The translations under genes and the position numbers were made by a program. Positions 48,670-58,111 of a DNA stretch of 64,000 nucleotides are shown in pieces (the first letter of the stretch is position 1; each line of letters opens with the position of its first letter). Origin of the DNA: Caldilineaceae bacterium (GTDB lineage: Bacteria > Chloroflexota > Anaerolineae > Caldilineales > Caldilineaceae); NCBI GenBank assembly GCA_022823185.1, contig JAJDXQ010000006.1, forward strand, positions 1 to 64,000, written 5' to 3'. Under the pieces are notes generated by a model. The model saw only the letters and a program-made list of their open reading frames with translations. It did not search any database and was not told the DNA's origin.

Positions 48670-50037
48670 ATGACCATCGCTGTGAAAAAACCTGGCGCGC
48701 ACGAGGAGAGTTCCCCCCGGAATGATCGGGAGACAGGACACCCAGCGCAGATTCGACCTACCCAGGCTCCAGGGCAGAAAGTGGATTTGGAGGCAATGGG
48801 GAAAGAGGCACGGCAGGCAAGCCGCAAACTGGCGGCACTGTCATCGACGCGCAAGAACGACGCTCTCCTTGCCATTGCCGACGCCTTGGAAGACAGAAGC
48901 GCCGAGGTCCTGGCGCAAAACGAACTGGATATCGCCGACGGCCGCGCCAATGGTCTCAGCGAATCTCTCCTGGATCGGCTGCTTCTCACCCCGGAACGAA
49001 TTCGAGGGCTGGCGGACGACACGCGCAAGGTGGCTGCCCTCCCCGACCCGGTCGGCGCCGAGCTCGAAAGCCGTCTGTTGCCCAACGGGATACGTCTCAG
49101 CCGCCGCCGCATCCCGATCGGCGTCCTCGGCGTCATCTACGAGGCCCGCCCCAACACCACCATCGACATCGCCGTCCTCAGCCTGAAAACCGGCAACGCC
49201 GTCATCCTGCGCGGCGGCAAAGAGACCCTGCGCAGCAACCTTGCGCTCGTCGCCGTAATCGCCGACGCGCTCCAGGCCCAGGATCTGCCTCGTGAGGCCA
49301 TCCAATACATCGGCAATCCGGACAGAGCGCTCGTTTCCCAATTTCTGCGCATGGACGAATACGTTGACATGCTCATCCCCCGCGGCGGCAACTCGCTGCA
49401 CAGACTCTGCCGCGACCAAAGCACCATCCCGGTTATCACCGGCGGCATCGGCATCTGCCATTTCTACGTCGACATCACCGCTGATCAGGAACGAGGCATG
49501 GACGTCATCGTCAACGCCCGTACCCAGCGCCCCTCCGTCTGCAATGCTCTCGATACGCTGCTCGTCAACCGGCAGATCGCCGCCGAGTTCCTCCCCAAGC
49601 TGGCGCGGCGCATGGCCGACTGCGGCGTCGAAATACGCGCAACGCCCGATGCCATGCCATATCTCACAGACCAGGGGGCAACTGTCGTCCCGGCGGGGCC
49701 GGACGACTGGGATACCGAGTGGATGACGCTGATCCTCGGCGTCAAATTGGTCGACTCGCTCGACGAGGCCATCTCCCACATTCAAGAGCACAGCCAGGAC
49801 CACTCCGACGGCATCCTCACCCAGGACTGGAACAACGCCCAACGCTTTGTCGACGCCGTCAACTCCTCAGCCGTCTTCGTCAACGCCAGCACCCGCTTCA
49901 ACGACGGCGGCCAGTTCGGCCTCGGCGCCGAAGTCGCAATCAGCACACAGAAGCTCCACGCCCGCGGGCCAATGGGCCTGGAGGAGCTCACTACCTACAA
50001 GTGGATTGTCCTGGGCGATATGCATGTGCGGGAGTAG
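48670..50037 (+). CDS. proA: Gamma-glutamyl phosphate reductase
   Basis: A 455-residue NADPH-dependent enzyme making glutamate semialdehyde, second step of proline synthesis. Catalytic Cys291 lies in [33 protein letters not shown] and [30 protein letters not shown] are family signatures. About 35 extra residues at the N-terminus ([14 protein letters not shown] and onward) precede the conserved start [20 protein letters not shown] lies just before ATG 48670, so the extension is probably real. Second gene of proBA. Confidence 0.95.
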   Translation: MTIAVKKPGAHEESSPRNDRETGHPAQIRPTQAPGQKVDLEAMGKEARQASRKLAALSSTRKNDALLAIADALEDRSAEVLAQNELDIADGRANGLSESLLDRLLLTPERIRGLADDTRKVAALPDPVGAELESRLLPNGIRLSRRRIPIGVLGVIYEARPNTTIDIAVLSLKTGNAVILRGGKETLRSNLALVAVIADALQAQDLPREAIQYIGNPDRALVSQFLRMDEYVDMLIPRGGNSLHRLCRDQSTIPVITGGIGICHFYVDITADQERGMDVIVNARTQRPSVCNALDTLLVNRQIAAEFLPKLARRMADCGVEIRATPDAMPYLTDQGATVVPAGPDDWDTEWMTLILGVKLVDSLDEAISHIQEHSQDHSDGILTQDWNNAQRFVDAVNSSAVFVNASTRFNDGGQFGLGAEVAISTQKLHARGPMGLEELTTYKWIVLGDMHVRE

Positions 50038-50059
50038 CTTCTTCGCGATCATTCCATCA

Positions 50060-50082
50060 ACCGGGGGCCGCGAGCCCCCGGT
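50060..50082. terminator. Bidirectional hairpin between proA and the FGGY kinase gene
   Basis: ACCGGGGGC and GCCCCCGGT form a 9-bp perfect stem around a 5-base loop, 22 bases after the proA stop and facing the convergent kinase end. No T-run follows. Confidence 0.6.
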
Positions 50083-50107
50083 CTAGGCCCTCCCCGTACA
50101 CCTCCAC

Positions 50108-51550
50108 CTAAGGATCGACACTGTCCGCGTAGTCCAGCAACGCAGCTGCTGCCGTCTCCAGCTCCCCGAAGATACCCAGACCGACCGCCGCGGCCACAGC
50201 CGCGCCGACCGCCGCCTCTTCCGCATGGCTCGGAATCAGCAGCGTCTTGCCGAAACGACCTGCCAGGATCCGTGCCAGCAGCCGGTTCTGGCGCACGCCG
50301 TTCCCCGCGCCAACCAGCAACGGCGGCGTTCCCGCCACCGGTCTCATCTGTTCAAAAAAGGCAAAGAAGCCATCGGCCATCCCTTCCAGCAGAGCGCGAG
50401 CGAAATGCCCGGGCGTGAAATTGTCCGGTGAAAGCCCACTGAACGAAGCGCGCAACCCCGGGTCGGTGCGGCTGCCTGTAAAGAACGGTTCGCAGCGCAG
50501 CCCGTCGCTCCCGGCCGGCGCCGCCGCCGCCAACTCTGTCATCCGGGCATAAAGGTCGTCTGGCGATTCCGCCTCCAGGAGTTGGGCGCCCACCTGATGG
50601 TAGAAGCTCTGCAGGTAGGCATAGGAACGACCCCCGAACAGCCCTCCCCCTATCAGCAGATACTGTCCACCGGGAAAGGGACGGTTTTCCAGTCCCGGTA
50701 TGAAATGAAACTCGTCCGAGCGCGCCGAAATCTGGCCTCCGGTCCCTACGTTCACGAGCAGACTGCGACCCGGCTCCGGCGCGCTGCCGATGAAACTGGC
50801 CTGATTGTCCCCAAGCGCCACCGTCACCGGCGTGCCCTCCGCCAAGCCAACGGCCTCTGCCAGCTCCCTGCGCAGGCCCCCCGCTACATCTCCGGCGTCC
50901 CCAATGGGCGGGAAAAGTCGCGCCGGCAGCGCCAGCCGCTCCAGCAGCGTCGAATCCCAGCAGTTCGCGCGAATGTCGAAGATCCCCGAGCTGGCAGCCA
51001 GCGTCGGTTCGCAAACGACCGTCGCTCCGGTGAGGAACGAGACCACCGCATCCGGGACAAAGCAGGCCGTCACGGGGGCAGCCGGCAGGGCATCCTGCAA
51101 CCCGAGCCAGTAGAGGCTGGGTCCAAGAAATCCCGCCGCCGGCAGGCAACCGGTGTTGCGGAAAGCTTCCCGGCCTCCCGCAGCCGAGATAAACCGCTCC
51201 AACACCGGCCTGTCCGAACCGGGAAGCGGCTCCTGCACACGCAAATCCTGCCAGGTAATTGCAGGCCCTGCCGGCGAACCGGCAGGGCCAATCAGGGCAA
51301 CCCCGTGTTGCTGGCCCGTAACGCCGATCCCTTGGATGGCAGTCGGCGCCAAATCGGCCTGCGCCACCAGTTCGGCCAGGCACTGCGCCGTCAATTCATA
51401 CAATCGCGACAGGTCCAGCTCAGCCCGCCCAGCCCCGGGAAACGAACCCGCGCGATTGGCAACCGTCCGGTGCGCCGCCTGCCTGCCGCTCTCCGGATCC
51501 AGCGCCACCGCGCTCAATGAAGTGGTGCCAATGTCGAGTCCGATCAGCAT
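50108..51550 (-). CDS. FGGY-family carbohydrate kinase (sedoheptulokinase/xylulokinase-like)
   Basis: A 480-residue sugar kinase of the actin/hexokinase fold. Phosphate 1 is LIGLDIGTTSLSAVALD, followed by GIGVTGQQHGVALI, an AITWQDLR substrate motif, phosphate 2 around LLVNVGTGGQIS, and the adenosine motif LLVGAGNGVRQNRLLARIL. The GQQHG and TWQD pattern is closest to sedoheptulokinase and xylulokinase. It phosphorylates a ketose in the cytoplasm; the sugar is uncertain. Single gene, ATG 51550. Confidence 0.85.
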   Translation of the reverse strand: MLIGLDIGTTSLSAVALDPESGRQAAHRTVANRAGSFPGAGRAELDLSRLYELTAQCLAELVAQADLAPTAIQGIGVTGQQHGVALIGPAGSPAGPAITWQDLRVQEPLPGSDRPVLERFISAAGGREAFRNTGCLPAAGFLGPSLYWLGLQDALPAAPVTACFVPDAVVSFLTGATVVCEPTLAASSGIFDIRANCWDSTLLERLALPARLFPPIGDAGDVAGGLRRELAEAVGLAEGTPVTVALGDNQASFIGSAPEPGRSLLVNVGTGGQISARSDEFHFIPGLENRPFPGGQYLLIGGGLFGGRSYAYLQSFYHQVGAQLLEAESPDDLYARMTELAAAAPAGSDGLRCEPFFTGSRTDPGLRASFSGLSPDNFTPGHFARALLEGMADGFFAFFEQMRPVAGTPPLLVGAGNGVRQNRLLARILAGRFGKTLLIPSHAEEAAVGAAVAAAVGLGIFGELETAAAALLDYADSVDP

Positions 51551-51798
51551 GTTTCAATCCTTCTGAATGCCCTTGGAAAACGCTCCGCAATTGTATCCCA
51601 TAACACCTGCTGCCAGCATTCTCGCATCGCGCTGGCAGTATGCCAAGACCCTTGTCTCTCTGTTACAATAGGGACATTCTCGCAAGGGACCCCCGCGTCG
51701 CACTGCTCTATTCGTAAACATGGCAGTGCACGACCATCCGCACCCTCGCATCTCCACTCTTGCTCGAATTTCGCGTTCCATTACGCAGGGGAGACATC

Positions 51799-52644
51799 AT
51801 GACGACAACAACAATTGCCCACGACAAGAGCGCCCAGTTGATTCAGGACGGCTACTGCGTCTTCGAGCAGGTGCTTTCACCGGACATGCTGGCCCGCGTG
51901 CGCGCCGCCAGCGACGGCCTCATTGCAGCCCAATCCGCCGAGCACTTCGAGGAGCAAAAATCCACCGGCAGCATGATTAGCGTCTATGATGATCCCTTCT
52001 TCGCCGAGCTGGTGGCCTACCAACCGGCCCTGGATGCGCTGACCGCTCTCGGCTATCCGAAGCCGCGCTGGTCATCCGGCTTCGTCATCAGCAAGCCCGG
52101 CCACTCGCCGCCCCTCTTCTGGCATCAGGATTGGTGGGGATGGAACGATCCCGTCAGCTACACCGACATTCCCATGCAGCTCTTTCTGATGTACTACCTG
52201 GTGGATACGCGCGTCGAGAACGGCTGTTTGCGCGTCATCTCCGGTTCCCATCGCAAGCGCCACCGCATGCACGACGCCGTACCCACCGCCCATACCGATG
52301 AACTGCGCCGCGCCACCGACCCCACACATCCTGCCTATCAACCGATGCCGGAGGATCAGGCCGTACCCGTGCGCGCCGGCGATCTGGTGATCGGTGATTC
52401 CCGGCTGCTCCATGGCTCCTACGCCAACCAGACCGATGAGCGACGAACGGTCATCACGATCTGGTACCATCCCAATTTCGACATCTCCTCGCCCCGCATC
52501 CAGTCCAATCTGAGCCGTACCCAGACCCGAGTCGTCGACTGGCCCCCGCAGGCGCAGAAGCTCGTTCAGAGGCTTGTTCCCACCTATGACGGTGACGAAG
52601 AGCCGCTGGAGTGGAACCGTGTGCCTGGTCCTGAACTGAAGTAA
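51799..52644 (+). CDS. Phytanoyl-CoA dioxygenase (PhyH) family protein
   Basis: A 281-residue Fe(II)/2-oxoglutarate oxygenase with a double-stranded beta-helix fold. Iron ligands are His109 and Asp111 in FWHQDWW and His205 in RLLHGSYAN; Arg215/Arg216 ten residues later fits the 2-oxoglutarate anchor. ATG 51799 has GGGGAGA just upstream; an earlier ATG at 51760 is not preferred. PhyH-like proteins hydroxylate varied small molecules; the substrate cannot be told. It is followed at 90 bases by an aldehyde dehydrogenase, so the pair may work on one catabolic route. Confidence 0.85.
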   Translation: MTTTTIAHDKSAQLIQDGYCVFEQVLSPDMLARVRAASDGLIAAQSAEHFEEQKSTGSMISVYDDPFFAELVAYQPALDALTALGYPKPRWSSGFVISKPGHSPPLFWHQDWWGWNDPVSYTDIPMQLFLMYYLVDTRVENGCLRVISGSHRKRHRMHDAVPTAHTDELRRATDPTHPAYQPMPEDQAVPVRAGDLVIGDSRLLHGSYANQTDERRTVITIWYHPNFDISSPRIQSNLSRTQTRVVDWPPQAQKLVQRLVPTYDGDEEPLEWNRVPGPELK

Positions 52645-52734
52645 TATTCGCTGACGCAAATTCCGCGATGAAAATACATACATACGGCTAGCCAACCATT
52701 CTGAAAAGATTCTGACAACAAGGAGAAGATCTCG

Positions 52735-54150
52735 ATGAAGATGCACATTGGCGGACAGTGGGTAGACAAGTCCGAAAAGATCGAAGTGTTGCACCCGTTC
52801 GACGGCTCCGTCGTCGACACCATTCCCAGGGGCGATGCAGCCGATGTGGAGCTGGCCCTCGCAACCGCCGAACGGGGCGCCAAAGTCATGGCCAGTCTGA
52901 CCGGCTACGAACGCTACGAGATCCTGCACAAAGCCGCCCATCTGATGGAGGAGCGCAACGAAGATCTGGCCCATACCATTACCATGGAAGAGGGCAAAAT
53001 AATCGCCGAGGGCCGGATCGAAGCCGCACGCGCGGTTGAGATCATCGCTCTTTCCGCCGAAGAGGCCAAGCGCCTCGGCGGCGAAGTCGTCCCTCTTGAC
53101 GGCGCGCCCGGCGCAGCCGGCAAGTTCGGCTTCACCGTACGCGTTCCCTGCGGCGTCATCGTCGGCATCAGCCCGTTCAACTTCCCTCTCCATCTCGTCT
53201 GCCACAAGATTGGACCGGCTCTGGCCGCCGGCAACGCCATCATCCTCAAGCCGGCCACCGACACGCCTCTTTCGGCGCTCAAGCTCGTCGAAATCTTCCT
53301 CGAAGCCGGCACGCCCCCAGAGGCGCTCCAGTGTCTCACCGGTTCCGGCGGCGTCATCGGCGACGCCCTCTGCGCCGATCCCCGCGTCCGCAAAATCACC
53401 TTCACCGGCAGCCGCGACATCGGCGAACATATCTGCCGCACCGCCGGCCTGAAGCGCGTGACCATGGAGCTTGGCTCCAACGCGCCCCTGATCGTCATGC
53501 CCGACGCCGACCCCGAACGTGTAGCCCAGGCCGCAGCCGCCTCCGGTTACTCCAACGCCGGCCAGGTCTGCATCTCCACCCAGCGCGTCGTCACCCACGA
53601 AAAGATCTACGGCGACTTCCTCGACGCCTTCAAAGCCACCGTTGAAAACATCACCACCGGTGACCCGCTGGCCGAAGCGACAAAAATGGGCCCGATGATC
53701 CGCGAAGACGATGCCGTGCGCGTCAACCAGTGGGTAGAGGAAGCCGTCAGCGGCGGCGCCGAACTCGTCCTCGGCGGAGAGCGCAACGGCCAGATGTATC
53801 AGCCGACCATCGTCTCCAATGTGAGCCCGGAAATGAAGATCTCCTGCGACGAGGTCTTCGGCCCGGTCGTCGGCGTTACCCCGGTCAGCGATATCGACGA
53901 GGCCATCGCGCTCGCCAATGACACCAACTACGGCCTCAGCGCGGCCATCTTTACGCAGAATATCGATTGGGCAATGAGATTTGTCCAGGAGGTGGAGTCC
54001 GGCAACCTGCACGTCAATTGGGGCACCCAGTGGCGCGCCGACCTGATGCCCTACGGTGGCGTCAAAGAAAGCGGCATGGGCAAGGAAGGGCCCAAGTACG
54101 CCATCGAAGAGATGACCGAAACCAAGATGGCCGTCTTCCACCTGAGTTGA
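52735..54150 (+). CDS. NAD(P)-dependent aldehyde dehydrogenase
   Basis: A 471-residue ALDH-superfamily enzyme. Catalytic Cys279 is in NAGQVCISTQR, the general base Glu245 in MELGSNAP, and Asn149 in SPFNFPLHL. KPATDTPLSALKLVEIF and FTGSRDIGEHI are the cofactor-binding elements. The close PFNFPL/ELGSNAPLIV pattern resembles lactaldehyde, glyceraldehyde-3-phosphate or sulfolactaldehyde dehydrogenases. AAGGAGAAGA precedes ATG 52735. Probably co-transcribed with the PhyH gene; a terminator follows. Confidence 0.9.
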   Translation: MKMHIGGQWVDKSEKIEVLHPFDGSVVDTIPRGDAADVELALATAERGAKVMASLTGYERYEILHKAAHLMEERNEDLAHTITMEEGKIIAEGRIEAARAVEIIALSAEEAKRLGGEVVPLDGAPGAAGKFGFTVRVPCGVIVGISPFNFPLHLVCHKIGPALAAGNAIILKPATDTPLSALKLVEIFLEAGTPPEALQCLTGSGGVIGDALCADPRVRKITFTGSRDIGEHICRTAGLKRVTMELGSNAPLIVMPDADPERVAQAAAASGYSNAGQVCISTQRVVTHEKIYGDFLDAFKATVENITTGDPLAEATKMGPMIREDDAVRVNQWVEEAVSGGAELVLGGERNGQMYQPTIVSNVSPEMKISCDEVFGPVVGVTPVSDIDEAIALANDTNYGLSAAIFTQNIDWAMRFVQEVESGNLHVNWGTQWRADLMPYGGVKESGMGKEGPKYAIEEMTETKMAVFHLS

Positions 54151-54198
54151 TCGCCTGGCCTCGACATTCTGCTGTCGAGAACCTCTGCTAGAGACCCC

Positions 54199-54242
54199 AA
54201 AAAGGCATCGGCGCGGGAACACGCCCGTGTCGGTGCCTTTTT
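54199..54242. terminator. Bidirectional terminator after the aldehyde dehydrogenase
   Basis: AAAAAGGCA and TGCCTTTTT are complementary and the stem continues inward to GGG/CCC with three G-U pairs, loop AACAC. The flanking A-run and T-run let it work in both directions, also for the convergent methyltransferase. Confidence 0.85.
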
Positions 54243-54255
54243 CCTGTCTTCTCCT

Positions 54256-55146
54256 CTAGCCGCCGCTTTCAAATACCGCCAGCCGGAACTCGTGGTTCAT
54301 CCCTTCTTCCTGAAGGGTCAGCCAAGATTCATCTGCGATCCGCTCCGTACACGGGCCGAATGAGCAGATAGTCAGCCGCCTTACGCAAGCCTCCCCCCGC
54401 AGCCGGTTGAGAACCGTCTGGAGCATCTGCCCTCGGAAAGGCGAGAACATGAAATAGACCGTGCCCCCGCAAAGGTCCGCGAAGCGGGCGTCCCCCTCTC
54501 TGAATGTAACCCTGTCAACGCCCAGTCTTTCCGCCTCGCCGCGGGCCCGCGCCACATACGACGGCACGACCTCCAGCCCGGTCGCCTCCACGCCCGTAAG
54601 CAGATGCACGAGCAACACAACCTGTCCCAGCCCCGAGCCGACATCGACGAACCTGTCCCCGCCAGTCAGCCGCGCCCGGTCCACCAGCTCGAGCACCGCG
54701 CTCACCGGCGTCGACTCGTAGTGGATCATCTCACTGTCGCCGCCATCCCACGGCCCAGGTAGGCAGTCACTGCGAAAAATCCCCGCCGCCAGAGCGTCCG
54801 CGGCTTCCGCCCCCCAGTGCATGCACGCGCGATCGCCTTGGTGATAGCGGCTAACGCTTTCAAGCAGCGTCCGTAACTGGCGCCGGGTCACCGTTCCAGT
54901 CCGAATGCCCGAACGCAGTTTCCGAAATAGGGTCTCGTTGCGCCGATCCAGTTCGTCCTGCAACGCGCGCGCCCGCCGCACTGCCGCCGCGGCCAACTGA
55001 TGCTCGGCGTGAACCTGAAACGCCTCACCAAGAAAGTCGAGGGTTCTCAGCGCATCGTAGCGCGCTGCCAGATTGTTATCGTTTAAGAGTGTGGGTTCAT
55101 GCTCCAGCGCGGCCAGATCCCGTTCCAACTTCAGAAGATCGACCAT
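54256..55146 (-). CDS. DOT1-like SAM-dependent methyltransferase
   Basis: A 296-residue protein. The first 150 residues are helical and charged; the second half is a Rossmann methyltransferase with motif I VDVGSGLGQVVLLVHLLTG, then GLEVVPSYVARAR and a Y-F-M-FSPF motif, resembling the DOT1/histone-methylation protein fold. The target in a bacterium is unknown. ATG 55146 has GGAG upstream and avoids overlap with rimO, which ends 31 bases before on the same strand; a start at 55191 would overlap it. Co-transcription with rimO is likely. Confidence 0.75.
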   Translation of the reverse strand: MVDLLKLERDLAALEHEPTLLNDNNLAARYDALRTLDFLGEAFQVHAEHQLAAAAVRRARALQDELDRRNETLFRKLRSGIRTGTVTRRQLRTLLESVSRYHQGDRACMHWGAEAADALAAGIFRSDCLPGPWDGGDSEMIHYESTPVSAVLELVDRARLTGGDRFVDVGSGLGQVVLLVHLLTGVEATGLEVVPSYVARARGEAERLGVDRVTFREGDARFADLCGGTVYFMFSPFRGQMLQTVLNRLRGEACVRRLTICSFGPCTERIADESWLTLQEEGMNHEFRLAVFESGG

Positions 55147-55177
55147 ATTGGTCTCCGCGCTGAGCGAGGGAAACCTA

Positions 55178-56578
55178 CTAGAGGTCTGCAAGCAGTTCCG
55201 TGCGGCTGGAAAATGTCTCAGCGATCAGCGGTTCACCGACCAGGTCATATTCCAGTGCCCCGTTGATATGCACTTCTAGAATCGTACCCGCCGGCGCGTC
55301 GGCGATGCCCGGCACAAGCACCAGGCCGTCCACCTCCGGCGCGTCGCGGTAGCTGCGGCCCATCAGCAGCGGCGCGCCGCTATCGGCGATTTCGCCCTGG
55401 CCCTCGACGAGGATGTCAAGTACCTTACCAACCTGCGCCTGATTCTTGCGCAGACTGATCGGCTGCTGGACTTCCATCAACCGGCCGTAGCGCTCCTCTT
55501 TCTCTTCCTCCGGTACCGGGTCGGGCAACGCCGCGGCCGGCGTTCCCGGCTCCGGGCTGAACGGAAATGCGCCCACCTTGTCGAATTCCATCGCCTGCGC
55601 GAACTTCAACAGTCCTTGGAACTCCTCTTCGGTCTCGCCCGGGTAGCCGACAATGAAGGTCGTGCGTAGCGCAATATCAGGCATCGCCGCGCGTAGCTTG
55701 TCCACGTGGTCGTAGACCGTCTCCAACCGCGAAGGCCGGCGCATACGGCGCAGCGTGCGCGGGTCCCCATGCTGCAGTGGCATATCCAGATAGGGCACGA
55801 CCTTTTCCTGGCTCGCCATCACTTCGATCAGGCCGTCGCTGACGTGCCCCGGGTAGGCATACATCAGCCGCACCCACTTCAGCGCGTCGCCTGTCCGGTT
55901 GCAGAGTGCGCTTAACAGACGCGGCAGGCTGTCCGGCTCACCCTGATCCCGCCCAAAATCGGTCGTGTCCTGCGCGACGATCACCAGCTCCTTCGCCCCC
56001 GCCTCCACCAGCCCATTGGCTTCGTCTACCAGGGCCTCTACAGGCCTGCTGCGCAGCTTGCCCTTAAAGCTGGGGATCGTACAGAACGCGCACGGCGCAT
56101 TGCAACCGTCAGAGATCTTGAGGTAGGCGCTGCCCCCGGATACCGGCGGCCGCGGCACCGCCTGCACGAAAGTTTCGTCCGGCTCACCCAACAGGCTGTA
56201 TCGCTGCAGTCGGCGCTGCTCCGGCCCGCCCCGCACCTGCTTGATCAGCTCCACCACATCCATCCACCGCCGCGTTCCCAGCAAACCATCCACCTTCGGT
56301 ACCCGCTCCAACACCTCCTGGCCGTTGCGCTGCGCCAGACAGCCGGCCGCGATCAGCATCTGATCCCGCCGCTTCCCGTCCGCCAGCCCCTGCAAAACGC
56401 CAATCGACTCCTCTTTGGCCGCTTCAAGAAAGCCGCAGGTATTTACAATCAACACATCCGCCCCGCCCGCATCGGCGCTGACGCCAAAGTCGGCCTGCCT
56501 CAACAGCATCTCCATGCCGTCACTGTCGACCTCATTCTTCGGACACCCGAGCGTAACCAGGTGATAAGTCTGTCTCAT
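55178..56578 (-). CDS. rimO: Ribosomal protein S12 methylthiotransferase
   Basis: A 466-residue radical SAM enzyme that methylthiolates Asp89 of S12. The N-terminal UPF0004 domain carries three cluster cysteines (LGCPKNEVDSD, NTCGF, AAGCLAQR); the radical SAM motif is CNAPCAFC in KISDGCNAPCAFCTIPSFKG; a C-terminal TRAM domain begins near GKVLDILVEGQG. VDSD after the first cysteine is typical of RimO rather than MiaB. Normal length, ATG 56578. Confidence 0.93.
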   Translation of the reverse strand: MRQTYHLVTLGCPKNEVDSDGMEMLLRQADFGVSADAGGADVLIVNTCGFLEAAKEESIGVLQGLADGKRRDQMLIAAGCLAQRNGQEVLERVPKVDGLLGTRRWMDVVELIKQVRGGPEQRRLQRYSLLGEPDETFVQAVPRPPVSGGSAYLKISDGCNAPCAFCTIPSFKGKLRSRPVEALVDEANGLVEAGAKELVIVAQDTTDFGRDQGEPDSLPRLLSALCNRTGDALKWVRLMYAYPGHVSDGLIEVMASQEKVVPYLDMPLQHGDPRTLRRMRRPSRLETVYDHVDKLRAAMPDIALRTTFIVGYPGETEEEFQGLLKFAQAMEFDKVGAFPFSPEPGTPAAALPDPVPEEEKEERYGRLMEVQQPISLRKNQAQVGKVLDILVEGQGEIADSGAPLLMGRSYRDAPEVDGLVLVPGIADAPAGTILEVHINGALEYDLVGEPLIAETFSSRTELLADL

Positions 56579-56935
56579 CTCCTTCGACCAACCTCCTGTT
56601 CAAACTCACAGGCGTTCATATAACACCAGGCCTTCTTGAAGAATGCGGCTCTTGAGCAGTCCGTAGCTGCTTTGCATATTGATTGGGGGAGAACCTCTAT
56701 CTGGACTGTTCTCACAAGGTTAGCTACTCCTTTATCAATCGCTGTACAAAGCCCGGCCCCGCACGATTCAGAAGTGATTCGATTCACATCAATCGAACCG
56801 GGAGTGCGAACCCCCCGATCACGGCCAACGAGGCCCCGCGCAACCAACCCATTTTAGCACAAATTTCCGTGAAATTGGATTCAGCCGCCGGGGAAAACCC
56901 GTTCACATCAATGGCGGACGCGAGGTTGCGTACAA
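56579..56935. other. Gap between rimO and the ccmG-like gene
   Basis: A 90-codon minus-strand frame (56575-56847) ends overlapping the rimO ATG but has no recognisable protein features. Positions 56640-56740 are relatively AT-rich and likely carry the rimO promoter. No tRNA fold was found. Confidence 0.35.
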
Positions 56936-57556
56936 TCAGGGTCGAATCCGGTCCAACAACGCGTCCAACTCCTGCTGGCTCGCGATCGGCCCGACAATCG
57001 TTTCGACGATTCTGCCTTCAGGGCTGATGAAAAAGGTCTCCGGCACACCCTGAATCCGATAGCGACGGGCTGCCTGACTGCGCAGGTCCGGCCCGTTGGG
57101 ATACGTGATATCAAACTCCGCAAGATAGGCGAGCGCGGCCGGCTCCTGGTCCAGGTAGTCCAGCCCGAGAAAGACGATACCGTTCTCCTTTTCCCTGCGC
57201 CACGTCTGTTCCAGCAACTCCGCCTCATCGCGGCACGGCGTACACCAGCTGGCCCAGAAATTGATGACGACACCGTTTCCCCGCAGCTCGTCCAAATCGA
57301 TTTCCACGCCATCGAAAGTCGTGAAGCGCAGTTCCGGCGCCTCACCTGCCGCCCGCTGTCCCTGAACATTCGTCTGCCACAGCCGCACGCCCAACAGAAC
57401 AATAAACGCCGCGCCCGCGCCAAGAAACAAGAAACGCCAGAGCTTCACAGAGCGGCTGGATGGCGCTTTCCGCAGCTGTTCCGTCTCCAGACTCTGTGGA
57501 ACACCACTGTCCTCTGGAGCTGGAGCGCCGCGACCCGATTCAGTCAAATCAGTCAT
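56936..57556 (-). CDS. Membrane-anchored thioredoxin-like protein (ResA/CcmG/TlpA type)
   Basis: A 206-residue protein with an N-terminal membrane helix ([18 protein letters not shown]) and an extracytoplasmic thioredoxin fold. The redox centre is CTPC (Cys105, Cys108) in [10 protein letters not shown], and the cis-Pro loop is [15 protein letters not shown], typical of proteins that reduce apocytochrome c haem-binding cysteines. ATG 57556 lies within the last codons of the preceding ccmH-like gene (8-base overlap), so the two are coupled and fit a cytochrome c maturation role. Confidence 0.88.
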   Translation of the reverse strand: MTDLTESGRGAPAPEDSGVPQSLETEQLRKAPSSRSVKLWRFLFLGAGAAFIVLLGVRLWQTNVQGQRAAGEAPELRFTTFDGVEIDLDELRGNGVVINFWASWCTPCRDEAELLEQTWRREKENGIVFLGLDYLDQEPAALAYLAEFDITYPNGPDLRSQAARRYRIQGVPETFFISPEGRIVETIVGPIASQQELDALLDRIRP

Positions 57557-58085
57557 AACGGGCCAGTTCCTCTTCCAGCCGCCGCTCCCGCTCGTCAAGC
57601 CCTGCGTCCGTTGCCCGGGCCGGCGCTGCAGTCGGCGGGCGGCTCATCTCCCGAAGGCGCAACCAGAGAAAAACAGCGCCGCCCGCAACCGCAACCACAG
57701 GCAATATCCACGCTAGCCAGTTGAGCCCCTGCCGCGGCGGCTCGCCCAGCACCTGCGGTCCGTACTGCTCCAGAAAATACGCCTGGATCGACTCCGCGTC
57801 CTCACCTTCCGCCAGTTTGAGGGCGATGACTTCCCTCATCTGCGAGCATGCTTTCAGTTCACAACTGTCCAGCCGCAATCTGCCCCCGCAAAGCGGGCAC
57901 CACAAATCCCGCGCAACATGATTCACTTCGTCGGCTGTGATCTCAACGGGCTCGTCCTGAGCCAGCAGCGACGGGCTGCTGACAATGGAAATGAGCAGAA
58001 GACTAAAGACTGAAAGGACGATAAGCAGAGGGGAGGAAAGCGCAGCAGTTTCGCTATATTTGCACGCTTTCTTGGGAGAGGTCAT
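57549..58085 (-). CDS. CcmH-like cytochrome c biogenesis protein
   Basis: A 178-residue protein from ATG 58085. A TTG start at 58115 would overlap the preceding stop as TTGA and add ten residues. A signal sequence ([24 protein letters not shown]) precedes the CcmH domain, whose signature LRCPxC appears as LWCPLC, followed by [21 protein letters not shown] and [13 protein letters not shown]-terminal helix ([20 protein letters not shown]) anchors it. Two extra cysteines follow the CPLC pair. CcmH reduces or presents apocytochrome c outside the membrane. It sits between a DtxR-type regulator and a ccmG-like gene; ccmE/F are not in this window. Confidence 0.85.
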   Translation of the reverse strand: MTSPKKACKYSETAALSSPLLIVLSVFSLLLISIVSSPSLLAQDEPVEITADEVNHVARDLWCPLCGGRLRLDSCELKACSQMREVIALKLAEGEDAESIQAYFLEQYGPQVLGEPPRQGLNWLAWILPVVAVAGGAVFLWLRLREMSRPPTAAPARATDAGLDERERRLEEELARYD

Positions 58086-58111
58086 GCGTGTACGATACAG
58101 AACGGTACGGC

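Noticed and set aside
52072-54222. 716-codon open frame antisense to the PhyH and aldehyde dehydrogenase genes
   Set aside because: It mirrors two well-supported genes; GC-biased third positions leave the antisense frame without stops. The translation has no recognisable family.
56575-56847. 90-codon frame overlapping the rimO start by ATGA
   Set aside because: The overlap is suggestive, but the protein has no ordered features, no ribosome site and mixed composition; kept only as a gap note.
56760-56860. Possible tRNA on the minus strand
   Set aside because: One T-arm-like string with TTCGCA was seen, but acceptor and anticodon stems do not pair.
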